Shown: positions 20,701-28,239 of the stretch, one piece after another
How the letters are laid out: each line of letters begins with the position of its first letter
Position numbering within the stretch: the stretch's first letter is position 1
Source of the DNA: Chitinophaga sp. LS1
Lineage (GTDB): Bacteria > Bacteroidota > Bacteroidia > Chitinophagales > Chitinophagaceae
DNA length: 64,000 nucleotides
Reading direction: 5' to 3'
Assembly: GCF_034274695.1 (NCBI RefSeq)
Contig: NZ_CP128362.1
Location: 7,256,501 to 7,320,500 of the forward strand
Notes under the pieces: generated by a model
Seen by the model: the letters and a program-made list of their open reading frames with translations, nothing else
Told to the model about the DNA's origin: nothing
The model's database searches: none
Position numbers and translations under genes: made by a program

Positions 20701-21064
20701 GTTGTGCGATTTCATTTTCATGTTTAAAAGTGGCGGCACGTTCATCCTCATTCACTAACAATTCTGACTCAGGGAACAGCGAAAACACTGCGTAATCATT
20801 CACCCATGAACTACACTGGTGTGACTGCTGAAAGCCCCTGATCGTATGTACAAAATACTGGTACTTCCAGCCATCTCCATTCTTACCCGTTTGCGGGGTC
20901 CAGGTATGCATACCAAAAGGTAATGCTGTAGCCGGATAGGTATTACCATAAGAAAATTCATACTTGCTATTGGTTCCCTGCCTTGTATTTACATAGTTCA
21001 CCTGGCTCATGCCACGTATAGCTACAATACACAGTAACAAGGCTAATAATAATTGCTTCATCAA
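17789..21064 (-). CDS. GH92 alpha-mannosidase fused to a GH130 beta-mannoside phosphorylase/hydrolase
   Basis: This 1091-residue secreted enzyme has a signal peptide (residues 1-20). GH92 covers about 22-740: an N-terminal beta-sandwich (FSYGNTYPATALPFGMHTW), then a catalytic (alpha/alpha) domain with GNEPIHH (Glu596) and GDEDQGQMSSW (Asp636/Asp638), the acid and base regions of exo-alpha-mannosidases. GH130 covers about 755-1085: NDTFNPAAVLKDGKVCILYR, the GCEDPR motif (Asp862), LTECGPPAV, FIEGLVLF and YYGCADSRVAVA. GH130 enzymes phosphorolyse or hydrolyse beta-mannosides, for example Man-beta-1,4-GlcNAc. The fusion therefore joins alpha- and beta-mannose cleavage in one chain. No stop or frameshift separates the domains. 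It overlaps the preceding gene by 4 bp. Confidence 0.9.
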   Translation of the reverse strand: MMKQLLLALLLCIVAIRGMSQVNYVNTRQGTNSKYEFSYGNTYPATALPFGMHTWTPQTGKNGDGWKYQYFVHTIRGFQQSHQCSSWVNDYAVFSLFPESELLVNEDERAATFKHENEIAQPGYYKVTFDNGIKTEFSPTERGAHFRFSFPSKRAIIVLDGYTKMSQVKIDPSARKITGYVNNARWAPQNFRNYFEITFDKPFKAYGTWQNNKINANNSEGEGEGMGAYIDFGNAKQVEAKVASSYISPEQATLTLQRELGTYKKLEDTHTAADKVWNALLSRMKVEGGTEEQKATFYSCLYHANLFSHQFFEYDKDGNPYYFSPYDGKIHPGYMYTDNGFWDTFRGQFPLNTIMHPTMEGRYAQALLDAQEQCGWFPAWSFPGETGGMLGNHAISLLTDAWAKGIRTFDPQKALKAYFHEATNKGPWGSANGRPGYKEYYEMGYCPYSEKTLGASSWTLEFAYDDFCGYQLAKMTNQPFYEQVFSRQMYNYKNLYDPATGFMRAKDAEGNWVTPFDPLDWGGPYTEGNAWHWTWSVFHDVQGLINLMHGEQQFTNKIDSVFSIPGTIKVGGYGQVIHEMTEMAEFNMGQYAQGNEPIHHLVYLYNYAGQPWKTQWHVRQIMQNMYNATENGYPGDEDQGQMSSWYVLSAAGFYSVCPGTDQYVIGSPLFPKMTITLENNKQFIVEAENNSPRNVYIQSATLNGVPYEHNYITHNAIMNGGVLHLVMGPEPNKQRGIKPADKPFSLTSAGSWALGPFVRPAGVNPLISPDSTTSFRDPMTGELVGWESNDTFNPAAVLKDGKVCILYRAEDCSGKGIGMRTSRVGLATSEDGLLIKTRSKEPVLFPDNDNAKEFEWKGGCEDPRVAVTKEGTYLVLYTEWNNKVPRLGAALSKDLIHWEKKGPVFNGAFRDIASKSASILTAVNNGQLVISKVNGKYWMYWGEHHVYAATSDNLYEWTPLTTPDGKLKELMSPRKGYFDSDLTECGPPAVKTDQGIVLLYNGKNNAANGDKRYTANTYAAGQALFDGEHPDQLLDRLDQPFLIPQEAFEKSGQYPAGTVFIEGLVLFNNKWFLYYGCADSRVAVAVAGKKE

Positions 21065-22188
21065 TGAGTTAGTTTAAGTCTGAGAAACCGTGGACGATAT
21101 AAATGTGGATGTTTTTGCAGGTCGTTAAAGAATTCTACTGAATTCACATTATAACTGATCAATAGTTCGCCCGGTGCAGAGATGCCAGGATGCGCCTTGG
21201 CATTGTACATGACATAGGTTTTTTCTTCCGCATCCTTACTGCAATCCCATAATTTGATTACTGGGCCAAAAGGCCCTATAGGCGTAGTACCTACCCGCAT
21301 ACCGATGGTAGTACTTAAGCCCCCATCCTGGAAGATAAGTGCGTATTTACCATCTGGCAATGGCGATACACTGAGTTCATTGGATACTTTATTTGTTACA
21401 TCAACGGCCTTATTCATTTCCTTCACCCATGTCTTGCCATTATAAAAACGCCATTGATCAAAATGATCGAATTCAGCAGGCTTTACTCTCGCTACGACCA
21501 TGCCCTTTTCCATACCATGCACACCGTAGATGTATACATAACCATCAGGGGCAGGCGCTCCGGCCTTCTTTGTATTGACATAGATACCTGCGCCATAAGA
21601 GCCGATCTGCCCGGATTTATCTGTAAAAAAGAAAGGCGTATCCATCTGCCCGTACTTTGTAAACGGAGGCGTTGTGCCTTTGGAGATCTTAATCAGGGTA
21701 TTACCGACTTCCCTGAAACCAAAGGCTTCCTGTGATACATTGCGGATGCGATAACCAAATATATAAAGGGTATTATCCTGTTCCTGGTTTACAAAGCCAT
21801 CGCCCAGCCAATAGTAATCATTTTTCTCTGTAAGCGGGGTGCCTGGTTCAAATACGGAGATGGCTTCGTGTTGCTCATTTTCCGGCCAGGAGAATTGCAT
21901 CTCGTGCCCGTTCCAGATGGCCACACTATTGTGAATCATGCGGGAGCCGGGTTGTAATGAATCATTTTCTATCGTACCAATCATGGAATCACTGAAGATA
22001 AAAAGCAGGCTGTCTGACCGACGGTTTTCCACCCCGTTAAACGGAATGGAATATATACCATCTCCGCCAAACCAGCCGTTATTCCTGATGAAAAGGGCAG
22101 ACCACTCCGGCGCCTCTTCTACCTTATATTGCGCCTGTAAGTTTACAAGCATTACCAGACCTGAGAGTGTAAAAAGCAATCTCTTCAT
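21061..22188 (-). CDS. DUF4185/DUF5005-like secreted beta-propeller protein
   Basis: This 375-residue protein has a signal peptide (LLFTLSGLVMLVNLQAQ). The mature part reads as a five-bladed propeller related to DUF4185/DUF5005 and neighbouring glycosidase clans: NNGWFGGDGIYSIPF, then LLFIFSDSMIG, DYYWLGDGFVNQ, YVYIYGVHG, and a late GELLISYNVNS. GGDG...FSDS is the conserved start of these proteins. They occur in polysaccharide loci and are suspected glycoside hydrolases or glycan-binding proteins, but no activity can be assigned here. It overlaps the GH92-GH130 gene by 4 bp and starts 2 bp after the Lgt homologue. Confidence 0.6.
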   Translation of the reverse strand: MKRLLFTLSGLVMLVNLQAQYKVEEAPEWSALFIRNNGWFGGDGIYSIPFNGVENRRSDSLLFIFSDSMIGTIENDSLQPGSRMIHNSVAIWNGHEMQFSWPENEQHEAISVFEPGTPLTEKNDYYWLGDGFVNQEQDNTLYIFGYRIRNVSQEAFGFREVGNTLIKISKGTTPPFTKYGQMDTPFFFTDKSGQIGSYGAGIYVNTKKAGAPAPDGYVYIYGVHGMEKGMVVARVKPAEFDHFDQWRFYNGKTWVKEMNKAVDVTNKVSNELSVSPLPDGKYALIFQDGGLSTTIGMRVGTTPIGPFGPVIKLWDCSKDAEEKTYVMYNAKAHPGISAPGELLISYNVNSVEFFNDLQKHPHLYRPRFLRLKLTH

Positions 22189-22190
22189 AA

Positions 22191-23294
22191 CTATGGAATT
22201 TGTTTTGTAGGTGAAAAATAATATCTACCCGTTAACCAAACAAATCCTGCGACCCCTCCTGCCATAAAAAGTAGTGCAATTATTTGCGCCTGACTCAGCT
22301 GGAATAAGGTATATTTCGGGGTAATACGTATTACTTCAATATAATAGCGCTCGATTCCGTTCAATAATAAATATATAAAAAACATTGCCCCCGGTACCCG
22401 CAATCTTTTCCTGACCATCCACATACCCATGAATAACAGGATGCATAATACCGCTTCATACAAAGGTGTTGGGTATACACCGAGAGGCAATTCATAATAG
22501 CCATTTTTAAATACCCCTGCATCAATTGCATTGTGTGGGTAAGTATAGGCCCATGCCCATTGTGGTATCCAGTCTGGTTTTACATGTCTGTTCACAATTC
22601 CCCAATCTCCGTCACCTGACAACTGACAACCTATTCGCCCGATCCCATATGCCAGCATCATTCCCGGAGAGCCGATATCTGCCATATAAATCAGTTTGAT
22701 CTTATGCCGGTAGCCAATGTAGAGATAGGTCAATGCGCCAAATATGAGGCCACCATAGTAAGTAAAGCCACTTCGTGAAAACAACACAGTAACCGGATTA
22801 TACAAAAGCTCCTGAAAATGCTCTACGGCATCAAAGAGCTTGGCGCCTATAAACCCAAATACCGCCACCATGAATACGATGTATGGCATGAGCTGGTAAG
22901 GGTGTATGAATTGGGAGGCTGCTATTTTATAACTATAATAGGCCCATATGCCCCATACGAGCGCCAGCAAACAGCCTGCTATCCAGTTGCCCCTCAAAGA
23001 GAAAAGTAATGATACAGGATCCTGCCGCTGAAGTAATGCCAATACAATCGCCACCACCTTATACCCAATCAGAAACCCTATGCCCGCATTCACTATCACC
23101 TCCACCGGCTTACTGGCGGGCCTGACCAGTATACCTCTTATTGTGCCGTCATTTTCTTTCCGCTTAAACTCCGCTACAAACACCACATAGGCCCCGGCAA
23201 ATGCCAGGGCCATACATGTACCAAATGTCTGAAGGTTGACCTTCACCGTAATGTGGAATAGATAGCTGATCAAATCTCCAATAGTAGGAAACAT
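22191..23294 (-). CDS. lgt: Prolipoprotein diacylglyceryl transferase (Lgt) homologue
   Basis: This 367-residue protein has seven or more membrane segments. It carries the Lgt signature as GRIGCQLSGDGDWG (about residues 215-228), where the conserved Arg and Gly of the G-R-I-G-C/N motif are present, plus HPYQLMPYIVF earlier and YPTPLYEAVLCILLF and ERYYIEVIRITP later, both matching Lgt. Lgt transfers diacylglycerol from phosphatidylglycerol to the lipobox Cys of prolipoproteins in the inner membrane. Its place inside a sugar-uptake operon, 4 bp after a SusC gene, is unusual, and it is uncertain whether this is the main Lgt of the cell. The operon encodes four lipobox proteins that would be its substrates. 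Confidence 0.85.
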   Translation of the reverse strand: MFPTIGDLISYLFHITVKVNLQTFGTCMALAFAGAYVVFVAEFKRKENDGTIRGILVRPASKPVEVIVNAGIGFLIGYKVVAIVLALLQRQDPVSLLFSLRGNWIAGCLLALVWGIWAYYSYKIAASQFIHPYQLMPYIVFMVAVFGFIGAKLFDAVEHFQELLYNPVTVLFSRSGFTYYGGLIFGALTYLYIGYRHKIKLIYMADIGSPGMMLAYGIGRIGCQLSGDGDWGIVNRHVKPDWIPQWAWAYTYPHNAIDAGVFKNGYYELPLGVYPTPLYEAVLCILLFMGMWMVRKRLRVPGAMFFIYLLLNGIERYYIEVIRITPKYTLFQLSQAQIIALLFMAGGVAGFVWLTGRYYFSPTKQIP

Positions 23295-23298
23295 ATGC

Positions 23299-26200
23299 TT
23301 AAAGACTTAATTGTACTCCTAAGTTAACCACCCGCTGGTTAATATACGCATCACCCGCAGTATTCGTACTGATCTCAGGATCCTGCTGATATTTACGGTA
23401 GTTATCCCAGGTAAACAGGTTGTAAGCACTCATATACACCCTTGCACTGTTCAGGTGAAAAGGCAGCATCTTCGTTGGAAACTGATACCCCAGATCCACT
23501 GTCTTCAGACGGATATAATGTGCATTCACTAACCAGTAATCAGATGGATAATAGGTAGGACTATTTACAGATGATTTGTTCGTAGTCAGTCTTGGATACT
23601 TTGCACTGCCAGCAGTCTCAGGTGTCCATGCTTCCATATGTACCGGCTGGAACTGACCAATGAAAGGTTCTATACCTGTGCCTGTAATGATAAAGCTGTA
23701 GTTGAAAGACCCCTGCAGCAATACACTCAGACTAAAACCTTTGTAACTCGCCTGCAGGTTCATACCCAGATTCGTATTAGGCAGGTTTGGATGCCCGATG
23801 GCACGCTGGTCAAATACATTGATAAAACCATCTCCGTTCAGATCCTGGTATTTCAAATCACCTGCATGCAATGGCAAACCATTGTCTGGTACCGCTACTG
23901 TCTTGTTTCCCGCATTGCTGCCACCATTGGATGCCATGTAGGTATTTACATTATCAATATCATCCTGTGTATAGTACCCCAATGAGTGATAACCGAATGG
24001 CTGATTCAATGGTTTTCCTGTATGTGATAACCATGGATAAGCAGGTGATGCTTCACTCTGATACAGGATCTTATTCTTTGCATAAGAGAAGACGAAATTC
24101 GCCCCCCACTGTACATTGCCAATACTGCTATGATACCCAATCTGACCGTCAAAGCCCTGATTCTGTGTACGACCGATGTTCACTGCAGGCAATCCCACAC
24201 CAATGATATCAGGTACATTGTTCGGCACGATCAGCTGATCATAACGGATATTCCTGAACACCTCGATGGTAGCAGACAATTTGTTATTCTTCAGCATATT
24301 GATATCAATCGCCAGATTGGTTTCTTTTTGCTTCTCCCAAACTACATTGCTGTTTGCGAGATTCCCTTCGTAGAACATGGTATAGTTGGAAGGAGATTCA
24401 CCGAACGGATATGTATTGCCATTCTGGATATAGTTCTGTGCATAGATATAACGGTTATTGGGCGCTACATCAGAGCCTACGATACCATAGGAACCACGGA
24501 TCTTGAAGAGACCAAATACAGGGAATGCTTCTTTGAAGAACTTTTCGCCTGACAGGTTATAGCCCAGACCAATCGCCGGGAATAAACCAAAGCGATGACT
24601 TGCGGCAAACCTATCGGTACCATTGTAAGCTGCTTTCAGATCCACCAGGTACTTGCCATCATATTCATAGTTGGCAGAACCGGAAACTCCCTGAAACTTT
24701 GCAGGCACACCTACTGACGCTGCATCCAGGTTATCATAGGCATCATAGGTTTGTGATTGCTGGTTTAATAATAACAAACCTGTCACGTGATGCTTTTGAT
24801 TGAAAGTGCGGTCATAGTTGGAAAAGAATTGCAGGTTCACATTATTTGTATAGATATTGGTATTCCCTGAATAATAGATATTGGAGAATACATACGTACC
24901 TGCAGGATTCAGGGTATAAGACTTATCAGTAGGATCGTAATGATAAGAAGGAATAGAACCAAAGTTACCCGTCCCTCTTGTATACTGCTCCTGGCTGGAA
25001 TAGGCGATACGTGCACTGATGGATAGACCATCGGTAATTTTATTCAGTTGCTGGGTAGCATTGAATACGATATTGTAATCCGTTCTCTTTGCATTCTGAT
25101 AACCACCTGTGGCCAGTCGTGCATTTAAGGTTGGTAAATGTCCTGTATTAAAACGGGAATACGCATATGCATAAGAGCCATCAGGATTCAGGAAGGGTGC
25201 TGTAAACGGCGTTAATTTACTAAAGTCAAATACTTCAGACAATGCACTGTTTGCTGACAGGTTCGGTGAATTCGTTGTTGAAAAACGGGTCGTCACATCC
25301 AGTCGCATCGTCAATGTCTTATTTGCTCTCAGATCCAGGTTAGACCTGAAATTGTATCTTTTGAAATTGTAATTGGTATTTACTGTACCACGTGGATCAG
25401 GGAAGGTACGTACCAGTCCATTCTGGTTCATCGCGCCACCTGAGATAAAGTACTTCACTGTTTCATTACCACCTGAGATATCCAGATTCGTATTCTGCTG
25501 AAAACTGAATTGTTTGAAGATCGCATCATACCAGTTTACATCCGGATGTCCATAAGGATCGGTATGGTTTTTATATGCATCCAGGTCTGCCTGTGTGAAC
25601 TCTGCCGTCAGCCCATCATTCGCATCTGCCTGATTGATGAGGCGTGCGGACTCATATGCATCCAGGAACTTAGGGATCTTTGTCGGTGTTTGTGTACCAC
25701 CTTCCACACGTACATTGATCTGTGGTTTACCCAGTTTACCACGACGGGTAGTGACAACCAGTACTCCATTTGCGCCTTTGATACCATAGATGGCGGTGGT
25801 ACTTGCATCTTTCAATACGGAGATAGATGCAATTTCATTTACGTTGATCTGTTGCAACTGATCATAGGTATATTCCACATCATCCACGATGATCAAAGGT
25901 TTATTACCAGCAGGATTCAGTGAGCTCACACCACGGATATAAAAGTCAGACGCATCTTTACCCGGCTGACCGGATGATTGTTGAGAGAAGAAACCCGGTA
26001 ATCTGCCAGACAGTGCATTCTGCACATTAGCAGTAGGCACGTTCCTGATTTCAGCAGCATTGATGGTGTTGACAGAGCCTGTATTGGTGATACGGGTGGT
26101 CTTACCATAACCAACTACCACTACCTCATCCAATGCCTGGTTATCTGAAGCCAATGTGACATCTATCCCATCATTCCTGCCTACCACATTCAGTTCTCTT

Positions 26201-26436
26201 GTCACATAACCGAGATAACGGAACACGAGAATATTGGAAGATCCTTTTAAAGTCAGTTTGAATTTACCCGCCGCATCAGTGATCATCCCATTTGTTGGTA
26301 CCCCTTTTTCAGCAACCGTTACACCAGGCAGTGGCCCCTGAATATCTCGCACAGCGCCGGTAATCACCCGGTGCTGCGCCAGTAGCACGCCGGGGAGTAA
26401 ATATATTATACAAATCAGCAGTATTATTTTCCGCAT
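23299..26436 (-). CDS. SusC/RagA TonB-linked outer-membrane transporter (second of operon 1)
   Basis: The frame is open from 26478, but the ATG at 26436 precedes a proper signal peptide (MRKIILLICIIYLLPGVLLAQ), giving 1045 residues. Domain order is a carboxypeptidase-regulatory-like domain (TGAVRDIQGPLPGVTVAEKG), a TonB box region (LDEVVVVGYGKT), a plug (NVQNALSGRLPGFFSQQSSG; SISVLKDASTTAIYGIKGAN; GVLVVTTRRGK) and a 22-strand-type barrel to the C-terminus. It imports oligosaccharides with energy from TonB-ExbBD. The usual SusD partner is not directly downstream; an Lgt homologue follows instead. The start region overlaps the stop of the preceding SusD gene. Confidence 0.92.
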   Translation of the reverse strand: MRKIILLICIIYLLPGVLLAQHRVITGAVRDIQGPLPGVTVAEKGVPTNGMITDAAGKFKLTLKGSSNILVFRYLGYVTRELNVVGRNDGIDVTLASDNQALDEVVVVGYGKTTRITNTGSVNTINAAEIRNVPTANVQNALSGRLPGFFSQQSSGQPGKDASDFYIRGVSSLNPAGNKPLIIVDDVEYTYDQLQQINVNEIASISVLKDASTTAIYGIKGANGVLVVTTRRGKLGKPQINVRVEGGTQTPTKIPKFLDAYESARLINQADANDGLTAEFTQADLDAYKNHTDPYGHPDVNWYDAIFKQFSFQQNTNLDISGGNETVKYFISGGAMNQNGLVRTFPDPRGTVNTNYNFKRYNFRSNLDLRANKTLTMRLDVTTRFSTTNSPNLSANSALSEVFDFSKLTPFTAPFLNPDGSYAYAYSRFNTGHLPTLNARLATGGYQNAKRTDYNIVFNATQQLNKITDGLSISARIAYSSQEQYTRGTGNFGSIPSYHYDPTDKSYTLNPAGTYVFSNIYYSGNTNIYTNNVNLQFFSNYDRTFNQKHHVTGLLLLNQQSQTYDAYDNLDAASVGVPAKFQGVSGSANYEYDGKYLVDLKAAYNGTDRFAASHRFGLFPAIGLGYNLSGEKFFKEAFPVFGLFKIRGSYGIVGSDVAPNNRYIYAQNYIQNGNTYPFGESPSNYTMFYEGNLANSNVVWEKQKETNLAIDINMLKNNKLSATIEVFRNIRYDQLIVPNNVPDIIGVGLPAVNIGRTQNQGFDGQIGYHSSIGNVQWGANFVFSYAKNKILYQSEASPAYPWLSHTGKPLNQPFGYHSLGYYTQDDIDNVNTYMASNGGSNAGNKTVAVPDNGLPLHAGDLKYQDLNGDGFINVFDQRAIGHPNLPNTNLGMNLQASYKGFSLSVLLQGSFNYSFIITGTGIEPFIGQFQPVHMEAWTPETAGSAKYPRLTTNKSSVNSPTYYPSDYWLVNAHYIRLKTVDLGYQFPTKMLPFHLNSARVYMSAYNLFTWDNYRKYQQDPEISTNTAGDAYINQRVVNLGVQLSL

Positions 26437-26471
26437 ATCTGATTGTTTGTAATTTTTAGGAATTGAGTAGC

Positions 26472-28226
26472 TTACCATCCCGGATTTTGTTTCATAGCCG
26501 GGTTCTTCGCCACTTCATTGTAAGGGATGGGATACAGGTATTGGTTGTCTTTGAACACCGTAGTCAGTATATTCACTGTACTATAGGTATTGGAAGCCCC
26601 GTTCTTTACAATAAATATGCCCGTGCGTGGTTGGTTCATCACAGTACCTGCTATCTTCCAGCGACGGATATCAAAATAACGGTGCTCCTCAAAAGCGAAC
26701 TCAATTCTCCATTCATTCTGTATCACGGCCCTCATCTCTGCCTGTGTCATATTTGGTGTAAGACCATAGTTACCATCATCACCTGCTGCAATACCGGCTC
26801 TTGCCCTGATGGCGTACAATTGCTCATATACATCTGGCTGTGGTGCGGACTCTGCTTCGTTACGTGCTTCTGCATACCCCAGCAGAATTTCTGCATAGCG
26901 CATCACAATCCAGTCGGACGAATGATTGCTATAAGTGGTGGCTGCTTCAAAGTCACCCATAAACTTGCGCATATAGTAACCACTCTCAGTTTGTTGCTGA
27001 GAAGAATTCGGTTTACTCTTACCACCTTCATAAGTATCTACTGTGCTGCTCAACCAGGTAGCACCATTGTAAAAAATGGTTGCATTAAATCGTGGATCAC
27101 GTTTTACATCATTTAGTAAACTATAAGGATCAGCAGCGAGATAAGCGGAAGCAGGGTTTGTAATAGGTAAACCATTCTGCATAGGGAAAGCATTGACCAA
27201 CTCCTGGGTAGGACTGGTATTGCCTGTACCACCTGCCTGAAAACCTACAGGGCCATTGCGGGTTTCGATACCGGTAGAGTTATTCCCCGGACGTATAAAG
27301 ATCCTTTCACTGTTATTCTGATCGAGGAAAATATGTGTGAATGAAGGTAACAGGGAATATACACCCAGGTTCATTACATCTTTTGCCGCCTGTGCTGCCA
27401 GTGTCCAGCGGTTTACGTCATAATCAGTATAACCTGTCAGGGCATTCCCACTCTCTATATTACCCCCATTAAACAGCGGACTCGCAGCGAGCAACAAGGT
27501 TTTTGCCTTCAGTGCCAGTGCAGCACCTTTTGTAGCTCTGTAGTTATCACCATCTGATGCAGGTGCAGAGATCAGGCTATCTTTGATCGCATCACATTCA
27601 TTGACGATATAGGTGATACAATCTGCAAATGTGCTACGTGGTATCTCAAGATTATCTTCGATGTTGTAGACTTTATCACCCAGCAACGGTACACCACCAT
27701 AGCGCCTTACCAGTTCGAAGTAAAAATAGGCACGGAGGAAACGCGCTTCACTTCTCCATACCTGCGCTGTAGTTGTACCGTTAGACAAACCACCTTTTAC
27801 AGGCACCACACCGATACCATTGATAAAGATATTTGCATTGCGCACTCCTGCCCAGAAAGCATCCGGCACACCGGAGCTGGAAGGCGCCTGTGAGAGGTTG
27901 GTACCTTCCCAGTAATTTTCTGACCCCGGGAAGTTGAACGATGAGACTGCATTTGTAGTCAATAGCGTTACAGGAATACTGCTGCCTGTCTGTGAAGAAA
28001 CTGCATCATCACTCGCTGCATCCAGGTAATCACCGCCTACGCGACTATGTCCACTCTTTACGATGGCATAAATACCATATAGGTAAGATTGTGCATTCAC
28101 ACCCGCAGAATCCAGCGGATCGAAGACATAATTGCCTGTCACTTTATCTACCGGAAACTGCTCGTACTTTTTGCAACCACTGATGAGAGCAGCGAGCAGT
28201 ATTATTTTATGAATATAATTTTTCAT
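26472..28226 (-). CDS. SusD/RagB glycan-binding lipoprotein (partner of the SusC at 28240)
   Basis: This 584-residue lipoprotein has lipobox LISGC (Cys18) after a basic, hydrophobic leader. The TPR-like helical fold is shown by SEARFLRAYFYFELVRRYGGVPL, ALALKAKTLLLAASPLFN, RYAEILLGYAEARNEA and the C-terminal EWRIEFAFEEHRYFDIRRW. It sits on the cell surface as a lid over SusC and binds the glycan. It follows the SusC gene by 13 bp and is itself followed by a second SusC, so it could pair with either. Its lipobox would be processed by an Lgt such as the homologue in the same operon. Confidence 0.93.
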   Translation of the reverse strand: MKNYIHKIILLAALISGCKKYEQFPVDKVTGNYVFDPLDSAGVNAQSYLYGIYAIVKSGHSRVGGDYLDAASDDAVSSQTGSSIPVTLLTTNAVSSFNFPGSENYWEGTNLSQAPSSSGVPDAFWAGVRNANIFINGIGVVPVKGGLSNGTTTAQVWRSEARFLRAYFYFELVRRYGGVPLLGDKVYNIEDNLEIPRSTFADCITYIVNECDAIKDSLISAPASDGDNYRATKGAALALKAKTLLLAASPLFNGGNIESGNALTGYTDYDVNRWTLAAQAAKDVMNLGVYSLLPSFTHIFLDQNNSERIFIRPGNNSTGIETRNGPVGFQAGGTGNTSPTQELVNAFPMQNGLPITNPASAYLAADPYSLLNDVKRDPRFNATIFYNGATWLSSTVDTYEGGKSKPNSSQQQTESGYYMRKFMGDFEAATTYSNHSSDWIVMRYAEILLGYAEARNEAESAPQPDVYEQLYAIRARAGIAAGDDGNYGLTPNMTQAEMRAVIQNEWRIEFAFEEHRYFDIRRWKIAGTVMNQPRTGIFIVKNGASNTYSTVNILTTVFKDNQYLYPIPYNEVAKNPAMKQNPGW

Positions 28227-28239
28227 AGCTCAATCTCTT

